Positions 49,892 to 59,698 of a DNA stretch of 64,000 nucleotides are shown here, piece after piece. The notes beneath the pieces were generated by a model, which saw nothing but the letters and a program-made list of their open reading frames with translations, had not been told where the DNA came from and did no database searches. Origin of the DNA: Phytopythium helicoides (Eukaryota > Oomycota > Peronosporomycetes > Pythiales > Pythiaceae); NCBI GenBank assembly GCA_024867545.1, contig JANFNE010000053.1:248001-312000 (forward strand). The letters run 5' to 3'. Numbering within the stretch: the first letter of the stretch is position 1; every line of letters starts with the position of its first letter. The position numbers and the translations under genes were made by a program.

Positions 49892-51199
49892 ATGGCGCGC
49901 TGGCAGCTTCTCTCGCTCCTGACTGCGCTCGCGCACGCTTCCGCGCTTGCCACACTCTCCACGCACTCCGGTGGTATCAAGTCCGTCAAGACTCCGTTCT
50001 CAGGTCTGAAGCTGCAGAAGCAGTGGGCTGTCTCGGGATCCAGCCTCCGCGAGCTGGAGGTGCGCACGTTCGGCCGCGTGTTTGTCGAGCTCGCAACCGA
50101 CGACGACCGCGATACCTGGGACTCGGAGCAGCTGGCCAGTGTTACCGTCTACTCGGACTCGAACGATCTGCTCGAGATCTTCGACGTGGCAGCTCTTGAC
50201 GACAGCGGACTTTCACTTCGCGTCAAGAACCGAAATGCCGAGGCGAAAGGTCTCGTGTTTTCTCGAGTCCGTGTGCTGAAAGAGGCTCTCCAGGATATCA
50301 AGTTGACTGGGTCGGCCGACGTGTATGTTGGCGACGATGTTCTTTCGAGCGGAGAAGATGTCAAGGTGGTTGTGACCGGGTCGGGGGATGTCGATATTGG
50401 GCTCACGACCGATCTGTCGGTCAGCAAGCTCAGTGCTACTATCAGTGGTAGTGGCGACATTCGCATCAATGCGCCGACCGTGAGCGTGTCCGATAGACTC
50501 GAGCTCCATGTCGCTGGCTCAGGCGACATTACGATCGCGGCCGAAAGTGTGGACTTCGCTGATGTTGATGTGTCTGTGTCTGGTTCCGGTGATATTCTTC
50601 TCGATCAAGAGTCTGGGGGTTCGTGCTCGAGGGAGGAGATTGTACTCACTGGTTCGGGAGACATTGACACGTCCAGTGTTGCCTGCAACAGTGTTGAGAT
50701 TAAGTTAACTGGTTCTGGCGATATCAGGTTCCAAGCCGTTGACGCCCTCAGCGCTGCGATCATTGGCTCAGGGGATCTCGAGTACGTCAACTCCCTTCCA
50801 GAGCATGTCAAGCTTACTGGTCCGTACTCGCACAAGCACCTTCAGTCATCGTTGAAGCACGTTTCTCTTCGCAAGAACCACGAGTACCGCAGCGATGGTG
50901 ATGCCAAGTTCCGCAGTGGTAATCTCGCACGCTTTGTGGAGGTGCGAGTTGTCGCGTCGAGCTCACAATCGGCCCCGACCGTCCACATTTCTGTCGACTC
51001 CGATCCGAACTCATCATGGGGATGGGGGAGCAGCAATTGCTGGGGTGACGGACTTGTTTCGTTCGCCACAGCCGGTGTTGCGGACAAGTCGGATTTCCTG
51101 ATCTTTGGCGTTGGTCTTGGCTCAGGGGGAGTCGTTGGCGCAGCCGTTTACGCCTATATCCACCGCCAACGGCGTCAAGGATACAACATCCTCGCCTAG
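49892..51199 (+). CDS. GSGD-repeat membrane protein, class I, member 7
   Basis: A 435-residue protein. The signal peptide is MARWQLLSLLTALAHASA. Seven very regular turns (VTGSGDVDI, ISGSGDIRI, VAGSGDITI, VSGSGDILL, LTGSGDIDT, LTGSGDIRF, IIGSGDLEY) follow at about 20-25 residues, one per beta-helix coil. A His/Lys linker, a Ser/Trp-rich juxtamembrane part, a membrane segment (FLIFGVGLGSGGVVGAAVYAYI) and the tail RQRRQGYNILA complete it. It is the full-length model for members 8-10. The glycine-rich turns are typical of DUF2807; ligand and partners are unknown. Confidence 0.78.
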   Translation: MARWQLLSLLTALAHASALATLSTHSGGIKSVKTPFSGLKLQKQWAVSGSSLRELEVRTFGRVFVELATDDDRDTWDSEQLASVTVYSDSNDLLEIFDVAALDDSGLSLRVKNRNAEAKGLVFSRVRVLKEALQDIKLTGSADVYVGDDVLSSGEDVKVVVTGSGDVDIGLTTDLSVSKLSATISGSGDIRINAPTVSVSDRLELHVAGSGDITIAAESVDFADVDVSVSGSGDILLDQESGGSCSREEIVLTGSGDIDTSSVACNSVEIKLTGSGDIRFQAVDALSAAIIGSGDLEYVNSLPEHVKLTGPYSHKHLQSSLKHVSLRKNHEYRSDGDAKFRSGNLARFVEVRVVASSSQSAPTVHISVDSDPNSSWGWGSSNCWGDGLVSFATAGVADKSDFLIFGVGLGSGGVVGAAVYAYIHRQRRQGYNILA

Positions 51200-51876
51200 C
51201 TTAGCCGAGGATTAGTGGGTTCTGTTTTCTAGTTTAAATGCCAAGATATGACCCCCGCACCACGGTATGTCCACCGCCTATCTATCTATATACTGTACTT
51301 CGTTACGAACTTGTCAAAGATAGGGAATTCGCTCTTAACACATGAAGAACACCATGGGCTGCGGTGCTACATGCTTGATGAACGATGTTGCAGCACTGCC
51401 TAGCATGCAGGCATGACAAGTTCCGTGTCATTGTCGGATTCGATGTCATGTGCCGACATGTTATCGATGGACGACTGCGAGGACAATCACATCCCACGTC
51501 CAGGCAAACGCTGAGTATCAGCTCCGCTACAGTGCATGGGATTGCACATCACGGTCGCCTTTGGACGATCATCGGCTGCAAGAGACTGACCCCAGGAGGC
51601 TGGAAATCTCATCGACTGCAAGCGGCGGACTGACAGCAAGAGACTGGAACTGAGCCATTCAGAATGATTGTCAAAGGCAAGTTCGGATACCAAGAGTGCT
51701 TGCGATCGATGACCTGAATGACGGCGACTCACGCGAGGAGTGTATGCGGTTGAAGGCGACAGACGATCGCAATGCTCGCTGATCGATCGATCGGTCCACT
51801 TTCACGAACGATCCGCCAGGTCGTGCAAAGCACCACGACGTGTCCGTAAAAGTCTCCAGGCGACAGACAAACTGCA
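51200..51876. other. Intergenic region before member 8
   Basis: No gene. 51664-51876 repeats the leader of member 7; the rest shows nothing. Confidence 0.5.
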
Positions 51877-51892
51877 GGTCACTTTGCAATTC
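51877..51892 (+). promoter_or_regulatory. Inr+FPR core promoter, member 8
   Basis: Same 16-base element, 83 bp before the ATG at 51960. Confidence 0.55.
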
Positions 51893-51959
51893 CTTGCCGA
51901 CCGATCAAGCCACTTCGACCCCCGACCCCAATCGCAAAATCGCAACAATCTCCACCTCC

Positions 51960-53114
51960 ATGGCGCGCTGGCAGCTTCTCTCGCTCCTGACTGCGCTCGC
52001 GCACGCTTCCGCGCTTGCCACACTCTCCACGCACTCCGGTGGTATCAAGTCCGTCAAGACTCCGTTCTCAGGTCTGAAGCTGCAGAAGCAGTGGGCTGTC
52101 TCGGGATCCAGCCTCCGCGAGCTGGAGGTGCGCACGTTCGGCCGCGTGTTTGTCGAGCTCGCAACCGACGACGACCGCGATACCTGGGACTCGGAGCAGC
52201 TGGCCAGTGTTACCGTCTACTCGGACTCGAACGATCTGCTCGAGATCTTCGACGTGGCAGCTCTTGACGACAGCGGACTTTCACTTCGCGTCAAGAACCG
52301 AAATGCCGAGGCGAAAGGTCTCGTGTTTTCTCGAGTCCGTGTGCTGAAAGAGGCTCTCCAGGATATCAAGCTGACTGGGTCGGCCGACGTGTATGTTGGC
52401 GACGATGTTCTTTCGAGCGGAGAAGATGTCAAGGTGGTTGTGACCGGGTCGGGGGATGTCGATATTGGGCTCACGACCGATCTGTCGGTCAGCAAGCTCA
52501 GTGCTACTATCAGTGGTAGTGGCGACATTCGCATCAATGCGCCGACCGTGAGTGTGTCCGATAGACTCGAGCTCCATGTCGCTGGCTCAGGCGACATTAC
52601 GATCGCGGCTGAAAGTGTGGACTTCGCTGATGTTGATGTGTCTGTGTCTGGTTCCGGTGATATTCTTCTCGATCAAGAGTCTGGGGGTTCGTGCTCGAGG
52701 GAGGAGATTGTACTCACTGGTTCGGGAGACATCGATACGTCCAGTATTGCCTGCAACAGTGTCTCCATTGAGCTTACTGGTTCGGGGGACATTGAGTTCC
52801 AGGCAGTTGACGACCTCAGAGCATCCATTATTGGACCGGGCAACCTGAAGTACGCGAATTCCCTTCCAGAGCATGTCAAGCTTACTGGTCCGTACTCGCA
52901 CAAGCACCTTCAGTCATCGTTGAAGCACGTTTCTCTTCGCAAGAACCACAAGTACCGTAGTGATTGCGGCTCCAAGCACCAAGCACCAAGAGGAGTGTAT
53001 GCGGTTGAAGGCGACAGACGATCGCAATGCTCGCTGATCGATCGATCGGTCCACTTTCACGAACGATCCGCCAGGTCGTGCAAAACACCACGACGTGTCC
53101 GTAAAAGCCTCTAG
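51960..53114 (+). CDS. GSGD-repeat protein, class I, member 8 (membrane anchor lost)
   Basis: A 384-residue frame, like member 7 up to about residue 340 (signal peptide and all turns). After YRSDCGSKHQ it runs into DNA that is the upstream region of the next copy and ends with RRVRKSL at a TAG. The juxtamembrane part, membrane segment and tail are missing. If translated it would be a secreted soluble form. The fusion point, CCAAGCACCAAGCACC near 52972-52987, is a short direct repeat typical of unequal crossing-over. Confidence 0.65.
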   Translation: MARWQLLSLLTALAHASALATLSTHSGGIKSVKTPFSGLKLQKQWAVSGSSLRELEVRTFGRVFVELATDDDRDTWDSEQLASVTVYSDSNDLLEIFDVAALDDSGLSLRVKNRNAEAKGLVFSRVRVLKEALQDIKLTGSADVYVGDDVLSSGEDVKVVVTGSGDVDIGLTTDLSVSKLSATISGSGDIRINAPTVSVSDRLELHVAGSGDITIAAESVDFADVDVSVSGSGDILLDQESGGSCSREEIVLTGSGDIDTSSIACNSVSIELTGSGDIEFQAVDDLRASIIGPGNLKYANSLPEHVKLTGPYSHKHLQSSLKHVSLRKNHKYRSDCGSKHQAPRGVYAVEGDRRSQCSLIDRSVHFHERSARSCKTPRRVRKSL

Positions 53115-53131
53115 GCGACAGACAAACTGCA

Positions 53132-53147
53132 GGTCACTTTGCAATTC
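53132..53147 (+). promoter_or_regulatory. Inr+FPR core promoter, member 9
   Basis: Same 16-base element, 83 bp before the ATG at 53215. Confidence 0.5.
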
Positions 53148-53214
53148 CTTGCCGACCGATCAAGCCACTTCGACCCCCGACCCCAATCGCAAAATCGCAA
53201 CAATCTCCACCTCC

Positions 53215-54777
53215 ATGGCGCGCTGGCAGCTTCTCTCGCTCCTGACTGCGCTCGCGCACGCTTCCGCGCTTGCCACACTCTCCACGCACTCCGGTGGTAT
53301 CAAGTCCGTCAAGACTCCGTTCTCAGGTCTGAAGCTGCAGAAGCAGTGGGCTGTCTCGGGATCCAGCCTCCGCGAGCTGGAGGTGCGCACGTTCGGCCGC
53401 GTGTTTGTCGAGCTCGCAACCGACGACGACCGCGATACCTGGGACTCGGAGCAGCTGGCCAGTGTTACCGTCTACTCGGACTCGAACGATCTGCTCGAGA
53501 TCTTCGACGTGGCAGCTCTTGACGACAGCGGACTTTCACTTCGCGTCAAGAACCGAAATGCCGAGGCGAAAGGTCTCGTGTTTTCTCGAGTCCGTGTGCT
53601 GAAAGAGGCTCTCCAGGATATCAAGCTGACTGGGTCGGCCGACGTGTATGTTGGCGACGATGTTCTTTCGAGCGGAGAAGATGTCAAGGTGGTTGTGACC
53701 GGGTCGGGGGATGTCGATATTGGGCTCACGACCGATCTGTCGGTCAGCAAGCTCAGTGCTACTATCAGTGGTAGTGGCGACATTCGCATCAATGCGCCGA
53801 CCGTGAGTGTGTCCGATAGACTCGAGCTCCATGTCGCTGGCTCAGGCGACATTACGATCGCGGCTGAAAGTGTGGACTTCGCTGATGTTGATGTGTCTGT
53901 GTCTGGTTCCGGTGATATTCTTCTCGATCAAGAGTCTGGGGGTTCGTGCTCGAGGGAGGAGATTGTACTCACTGGTTCGGGAGACATCGATACGTCCAGT
54001 ATTGCCTGCAACAGTGTCTCCATTGAGCTTACTGGTTCGGGGGACATTGAGTTCCAGGCAGTTGACGACCTCAGAGCATCCATTATTGGACCGGGCAACC
54101 TGAAGTACGCGAATTCCCTTCCAGAGCATGTCAAGCTTACTGGTCCGTACTCGCACAAGCACCTTCAGTCATCGTTGAAGCACGTTTCTCTTCGCAAGAA
54201 CCACAAGTACCGTAGTGATTGCGGCTCCAAGCACCAAGCACCAAGAGGAGTGTATGCGGTTGAAGGCGACAGACGATCGCAATGCTCGCTGATCGATCGA
54301 TCGGTCCACTTTCACGAACGATCCGCCAGGTCGTGCAAAACACCACGACGTGTCCGTAAAAGCCTCCTGGCGACAGACAAACTGCAGGTCACTTTGCAAT
54401 TCCTTGCCGACCGATCAAGCCACTTCGACCCCCGACCCCAATCGCAAAATCGCAACAATCTCCACCTCCATGGCGCGCTGGCAGCTTCTCTCGCTCCTGA
54501 CTGCGCTCGCGCACGCTTCCGCGCTTGCCACACTCTCCACGCACTCCGGTGGTATCAAGTCCGTCAAGACTCCGTTCTCAGGTCTGAAGCTGCAGAAGCA
54601 GTGGGCTGTCTCGGGATCCAGCCTCCGCGAGCTGGAGGTGCGCACGTTCGGCCGCGTGTTTGTCGAGCTCGCAACCGACGACGACCGCGATACCTGGGAC
54701 TCGGAGCAGCTGGCCAGTGTTACCGTCTACTCGGACTCGAACGATCTGCTCGAGATCTTCGACGTGGCAGCTCTTGA
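53215..54777 (+). CDS. GSGD-repeat protein, class I, member 9 (anchor lost, read-through tail)
   Basis: Identical in design to member 8, but the codon that is TAG there (53112-53114) is CTG here (54367-54369). The frame continues through the promoter and into the coding region of member 10 in the wrong frame, ending at 54777 after 520 residues. Residues after about 340 are therefore junk sequence. Either a secreted protein with an artificial tail or an unproductive gene. Confidence 0.5.
   Translation: MARWQLLSLLTALAHASALATLSTHSGGIKSVKTPFSGLKLQKQWAVSGSSLRELEVRTFGRVFVELATDDDRDTWDSEQLASVTVYSDSNDLLEIFDVAALDDSGLSLRVKNRNAEAKGLVFSRVRVLKEALQDIKLTGSADVYVGDDVLSSGEDVKVVVTGSGDVDIGLTTDLSVSKLSATISGSGDIRINAPTVSVSDRLELHVAGSGDITIAAESVDFADVDVSVSGSGDILLDQESGGSCSREEIVLTGSGDIDTSSIACNSVSIELTGSGDIEFQAVDDLRASIIGPGNLKYANSLPEHVKLTGPYSHKHLQSSLKHVSLRKNHKYRSDCGSKHQAPRGVYAVEGDRRSQCSLIDRSVHFHERSARSCKTPRRVRKSLLATDKLQVTLQFLADRSSHFDPRPQSQNRNNLHLHGALAASLAPDCARARFRACHTLHALRWYQVRQDSVLRSEAAEAVGCLGIQPPRAGGAHVRPRVCRARNRRRPRYLGLGAAGQCYRLLGLERSARDLRRGSS
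54387..54402 (+). promoter_or_regulatory. Inr+FPR core promoter, member 10
   Basis: Same 16-base element, 83 bp before the ATG at 54470. Confidence 0.5.
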
Positions 54778-55762
54778 CGACAGCGGACTTTCACTTCGCG
54801 TCAAGAACCGAAATGCCGAGGCGAAAGGTCTCGTGTTTTCTCGAGTCCGTGTGCTGAAAGAGGCTCTCCAGGATATCAAGCTGACTGGGTCGGCCGACGT
54901 GTATGTTGGCGACGATGTTCTTTCGAGCGGAGAAGATGTCAAGGTGGTTGTGACCGGGTCGGGGGATGTCGATATTGGGCTCACGACCGATCTGTCGGTC
55001 AGCAAGCTCAGTGCTACTATCAGTGGTAGTGGCGACATTCGCATCAATGCGCCGACCGTGAGTGTGTCCGATAGACTCGAGCTCCATGTTGCTGGCTCAG
55101 GCGACATTACAATCGCGGCCGAAAGTGTGGACTTCGCTGACGTTGATGTGTCTGTGTCTGGTTCCGGTGATATTCTTCTCGATCAAGAATCTGAGGGCTC
55201 GTGCTCTAGGGAGACGATTGTACTCACTGGTTCAGGGGATATCGATACGTCCAGTATTGCCTGCAACAGTGTCTCCATTGAGCTAATTGGTTCGGGGGAC
55301 ATCGAGTTCCAGGCAGTTGACGACCTCAGAGCATCCATTATTGGACCGGGCAACCTGAAGTACGCGAATTCCCTTCCAGAGCATGTTAAGCTTACTGGTC
55401 CGTACTCGCACAAGCACCTTCAGTCATCGTTGAGGCACGTTTCTCTTCGCAAGAACCACGAGTACCGTAGTGATGGCGGCTCCAAGCACCATCACGGACA
55501 CTTTGCTCGGACTGTAGAGGTACAGGTCGTCTCCACGAACTTGCAATCGACCCCGATCGTCCACATTTCTGCCGATTCTGGCCCCAACGCGTCGTGGGCG
55601 ACTGGTTTCGAATGGGGAAGTGGAATTGTTTCTTTCGCCACAACCGATGAAGGTGATTCGGATGTCCTTGTCATTGGCCTTGGCTCTGGTGGAGTTGCTG
55701 GTGTTGTCATCTACGCCTATATCCGCCGCCAGCGCCGTCAAGGATACAATATCCTCGCTTAA
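54470..55762 (+). CDS. GSGD-repeat membrane protein, class I, member 10
   Basis: A 430-residue full-length protein like member 7: signal peptide MARWQLLSLL, seven or eight GSGD-type turns, a His-rich linker (GSKHHHGH), a membrane segment near 400-420 (VLVIGLGSGGVAGVVIYAYI) and the tail RRQRRQGYNILA. It ends the array. Its first two thirds equal members 8 and 9 almost exactly, while the end differs from member 7, so the C-terminal part is the older version. Confidence 0.78.
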   Translation: MARWQLLSLLTALAHASALATLSTHSGGIKSVKTPFSGLKLQKQWAVSGSSLRELEVRTFGRVFVELATDDDRDTWDSEQLASVTVYSDSNDLLEIFDVAALDDSGLSLRVKNRNAEAKGLVFSRVRVLKEALQDIKLTGSADVYVGDDVLSSGEDVKVVVTGSGDVDIGLTTDLSVSKLSATISGSGDIRINAPTVSVSDRLELHVAGSGDITIAAESVDFADVDVSVSGSGDILLDQESEGSCSRETIVLTGSGDIDTSSIACNSVSIELIGSGDIEFQAVDDLRASIIGPGNLKYANSLPEHVKLTGPYSHKHLQSSLRHVSLRKNHEYRSDGGSKHHHGHFARTVEVQVVSTNLQSTPIVHISADSGPNASWATGFEWGSGIVSFATTDEGDSDVLVIGLGSGGVAGVVIYAYIRRQRRQGYNILA

Positions 55763-56474
55763 ATTCACAGAGGATCGGAGACCTAGTCGTCATTGCGGTA
55801 AGGTGCTCGTGCTTGGACATGAGAACCGCGAAGTGTTCTGAGCGGGAGGCTGAAGGGCATACAAATATACTGTGCTTTTGGAGAATCGGCAATAAGAGGC
55901 ATGTGATATGAGCCACCGTTCAGGGCTTTCTTGTCCTCGAAATTTATTCCACGACAGTACAATGCTGCACTTCCAGTAATCGAACAATTGAAACTCGCTG
56001 GTTGTGACTCGACTGGAAATAATTTGCTTCATAGAGCACGATAGTGTATCCACCCGGTAGACTGTCCTATATGAGATACATACCTACAGCTCGACAGTAC
56101 CACTCGCATTATTGACTCCACGTCTCACATAAACCATGCCTCCGCTCTAAGCTTGCAGCATGCATCACAATAATCGCACGTCCTATGAAGTCTAGTATTG
56201 AGCTGTTTGCATCGAAGGTAAAGTTAACAAATATCCTCCTCCCCTCTCCTTAAAAAAAAAAAAAAAAAAAAAACTTTCGTCGTCCTCGACAAGAATGCAA
56301 CATGTCTTATCAGCCCTCGGCTGAGGACGCTCAAAAACGGTGCTGTAAAGATAATTCCTCCCAGTACGTCAAATCATCTGTCCTGTATCGCGCGCCAGTG
56401 AAATGATTCTCTGTTTGATTATTTAGTACCAGTACCACCGAGCCTCGAACCTGCTTCAGCACTCTCTTGGTCTT
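55763..56474. other. Intergenic region with a 21-base poly-A tract
   Basis: No gene seen. A run of A lies at about 56254-56274, possibly the tail of a retroposed sequence. Confidence 0.45.
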
Positions 56475-56490
56475 CTCCACTCTGCAATTT
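56475..56490 (+). promoter_or_regulatory. Inr+FPR-like core promoter
   Basis: CTCCACTCTGCAATTT keeps the Inr core CCACTCT and the FPR half CAATTT (12 of 16 positions), 30 bp before the ATG at 56520. Confidence 0.5.
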
Positions 56491-56519
56491 GCGGCGGCCT
56501 TTCAACCTCACCGATCACG

Positions 56520-57716
56520 ATGGCGCTTGCTCCATCCCAGCTCGCACCGCGCCTTCTTCTTCTGTTGATCGGGTGGGCAGCCCTCGCTGCCCTGACGATG
56601 GCCAAGTCGACCACAGTGTTTTCGTTTTCACCCGTGACGCTGATCCAGGCTCGAGTCCAGAGCGACAAGCCAATGTGGAACGCCGAGCACCAGCGCTTCG
56701 TGTCCGCCTACTACTCCACCTTCGACGACAAGTACAACGCCGTTATGGATACGGTCAACACTGCCGCTGTCGAGGGAGCGTTCAAGTACGTTCAGGCCGA
56801 GTGCATCAACAAGTCGGTCGTCTCCAACTGCAAGCGCAAGAACAACATCAAGTACGTTGTCTTCTACCAGACGACGATTGCGCAGCCGACGGCTTCTGTG
56901 GGTTACTACAGCACTCAGTCGGACGCCTACGCGAATGAGCACTGCCCGTTTGTGGCCATGGACGGCGGTCAGTGCACACCAAAGGCGGACGGATCTTTTC
57001 CTGACACGTGCAACCAGTACATTGGTGCGAATGGACAGCCTACCCTCGGGTTCTGTATCGGCGGGACGCTGCAGGACTCGGAGCCTATCGCTCCGTACCC
57101 GCACAACTACTGGTTCTCATATCCGAACAGTTGCCCGCAGAGCAAATGGGCCGCCAAGACATCTGCATGCCGTCAGCAGTACCCTGGCGGCATGTGCCCG
57201 CTTGGCGTGAAGCCCGATGGCGTGAAATGCACCTTTTCCTACGAGGCGCTCGGCTACATCGCGCTGGACGACGTCGTGGGCATTACATCCATGGTAAACA
57301 CAGCTACGGGAAAAAACTACACCGACTACTACGAGTTTTGCTCGGCTGGTGGAGTTGAGTTCGACGCAAGCGTCGATGCGGCTGGAACCGTGACTGTCGC
57401 GCAAACGCTGCCCTTCTGGAGCGATCCGGGCAACTCCTCTGCTAACGCCCAACGCATCGAGGCACTGATCACGAAGTACACAGCGCAAGTGTGTGCGAAT
57501 GCCACAACTACTGACGGCGGAACCATGAAGAAGCTGCCAAGCATCCGTAGCCTCACCAACCAGAACCCTCCATGCTACAAGAACAGCATCGTGTGCGCTC
57601 AAGCTACCTACGGATGCCGCCGCAGTTACTACTCGCAGGTCTGCGAGGTCTGCACCTCTGCTTCCGCTGATTGCGAGAAGAAGCCAAAGTTTTACGTGTT
57701 CCCGTCCTTCGGATAG
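56520..57716 (+). CDS. Secreted cysteine-rich protein, unassigned
   Basis: A 398-residue protein with a signal peptide at residues 1-28 (PRLLLLLIGWAALAALTMA). No membrane segment follows. About eighteen cysteines are spread along the mature part, with a dense C-terminal cluster (CYKNSIVCAQATYGCRRSY and CEVCTSASADC). Aromatic-rich blocks (YYSTFDDKYNAVMDT, NYWFSYPNSCPQ) suggest a folded, disulphide-bonded extracellular domain. No RXLR or LFLAK motif is present. I do not recognise the family; a cell-wall or apoplastic role is plausible only from location. Confidence 0.75.
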   Translation: MALAPSQLAPRLLLLLIGWAALAALTMAKSTTVFSFSPVTLIQARVQSDKPMWNAEHQRFVSAYYSTFDDKYNAVMDTVNTAAVEGAFKYVQAECINKSVVSNCKRKNNIKYVVFYQTTIAQPTASVGYYSTQSDAYANEHCPFVAMDGGQCTPKADGSFPDTCNQYIGANGQPTLGFCIGGTLQDSEPIAPYPHNYWFSYPNSCPQSKWAAKTSACRQQYPGGMCPLGVKPDGVKCTFSYEALGYIALDDVVGITSMVNTATGKNYTDYYEFCSAGGVEFDASVDAAGTVTVAQTLPFWSDPGNSSANAQRIEALITKYTAQVCANATTTDGGTMKKLPSIRSLTNQNPPCYKNSIVCAQATYGCRRSYYSQVCEVCTSASADCEKKPKFYVFPSFG

Positions 57717-57975
57717 GTCGAGAGTCGCGTCTTGGTGTCCCATTGAGGCGGCAGGCTCTGTAGCTTCAACTGAATTTTAGAGCATGGATAAATGAAGGAT
57801 TTCAATTTGCACAGTATTTTAGGACATGATCTTTGGATATTACTGATCCATTGTCGATGTATATTCATTTTCAAAAGGACCTAGTACTTCAGCTCGTGCT
57901 GTGGATGCGCTTCAGAGCAAGTTTACACGCGTTGAAAGTGTACAGCAAAATTTGTGTGTGCCTTATGAGATACAG

Positions 57976-59355
57976 ATGAAGATCATCTGGATACTGGCCG
58001 AGATTTTCGCGTTCATGATCTCATTCACCACTTCGCAGTCCTCTGCTCAAGACAGCTTGTCGACAAAGATAAACCCTCAAGCTAGCAAGTATGGTGTACC
58101 TCGATAGCTTTTTACTTTTCTTCGCGTTCGCAACTCCACCCTTTGTTAACGAGGCGTATCCGGGTGACCCGTCCAAGATCAAGACTGCCGAAGAAGTTGC
58201 CCAGCACAAACTTCCTATTGGCGCTCTCTCAGCAATTGTGCCAACTCGGAGACGGCACGCAGGCTGTCAGAGCAAACAGCAGCTCGCCAACAAGCCAAGC
58301 TGGCGGAGCCCCGAATTGAACTTCACAATCGTCGGCTGGATGCAGCCACAGCAGTGACCAAGGATCACAAGTCGAACCATAGTGGATTGGCGGCGAACGC
58401 AGTCGCTTCCGAGCTCTTTGGAAGCAATGTAAGCTGTATTATTGAACTAGAAGACACACAAGGACCACACGTCAGCGGAGAGTTTGTACGTTCCGAAATC
58501 CGCGAGACCCGGCAGGGTGTTAACCTGTAAGTAGACTTACAGGTCATTGACGTACGTGCAAGCCTGTCAAGAACCTATACATCGACTTTTGGCATTGCAA
58601 CTCCACTGGCGTTAACTCGGGCATCGTTGGAAGTCGAAACGGAGATAGCGCTGATTTGGCCAATCCCGAGAAGACTTTCCTGTGCGGATTGTACCCGACT
58701 GATGAAGATCGCTTTGTGTCTTTTACCACTATCTTTCCCGGACATTACACGCCCGCATCCACCTCCTTGGAACTTACAACGGCACACAACTGGAGAACAA
58801 CACGTACACGGGAGGATTCGCGAGTACTTTTCTTCGACCAAGATCTGATCTCCCAAGTCGAGCAGACAAGTCCTTACCCGTCAAGCAAGCAGGAGGTGAC
58901 TAAGAACTCAGTCGATATCATTTTCTCCGAAGAGGCAGCCAAGGATTTTGACCCCGTCATGGAGTACACGCTACTTGGAGACGATGTATTAGACGGTGTT
59001 TTAACCTGGATCTCGATCAGAGTTGACATGAAGCGGGTTCAGACCATCCATCACGCCAGCTGGTAAGTATATGAGCCAGGGTGTGGTTCTAACGGATTCG
59101 ACCAGCACCGGTAGTGGTGGTGGAATGGGAAGTGGAGCAGGATTTATGGCAAGTGAGTCCTCTGTGGACAGCATGGGAACAAGACTATTTGGAAGCGAAT
59201 TTGGCGGAGGATCTTCGCCTAGCGGTGTGGTTAATGCGAGCAACGCTCTTTCGGTGGTATACCTTTCGGAGGAAGTGAAAGCGTTGAACCGCAAAGCACC
59301 ACGCAAACTATGCCAAACGGAATTGGGAGTACGACTGCGACTCCATCAGCGGTAG
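57976..59355 (+). pseudogene. Intradiol ring-cleavage dioxygenase-like secreted protein, decayed
   Basis: A signal peptide (MKIIWILAEIFAFMISF) opens the gene, but the frame soon breaks. Pieces in other frames continue the family: SETARRLSEQTAARQQ, then EDTQGPHVSGEFVRSEIRET, then NLYIDFWHCNSTGVNSGIV, then FPGHYTPAST, then FFDQDLISQVE. There is a stop after RQGVNL (58528-58530), frameshifts near 58240 and 58560, and a Gly/Ser-rich tail. In active enzymes the His ligands of the non-haem iron follow the PGHY motif (THIHV); here that place reads TSLEL, so iron binding is lost. Catechol-type ring cleavage is therefore not expected. Confidence 0.72.
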
Positions 59356-59698
59356 CAACTCACTCGTGGTGCTAGATCCGAATGAAATGAATGCACCAAC
59401 ATGAACTGCTCGAAGAAGCACCGTAATGGGAAACAATGCAGTCGTTGCTCCAGCATTTACACGGTTGCATGTGGTTTCAGCAACAATTAGATTGCCGGTC
59501 GAGGAAAATGCACCCGAGAACGAATAAAAACTAGCAACAAAGTCTGTTGCTCGAAGCAAAAAGCAGACAATAAAGTGCCATCTAAAGGTATCTCAGACCT
59601 CTGTTTTTTATCGGTAATGCGTTCGCTCATACGCTCTACCAGCGATTTACGCACAGTGATGATGGCTACATCAAACTCACTGCCTTGCAAGCTGAAAG

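Larger units (their letters stand above)
51960..54469. repeat. 1255-bp tandem duplication, two full units
   Basis: Starts of members 8, 9 and 10 are exactly 1255 bp apart (51960, 53215, 54470). Units 8 and 9 are almost identical over their whole length, promoter included. Each unit runs from a gene's leader to within its C-terminal third. Confidence 0.92.

Noticed and set aside
57901..57975. Upstream extension of the dioxygenase-like gene
   Set aside because: The signal peptide begins at the Met at 57976; the extra codons are hydrophilic and start without ATG.
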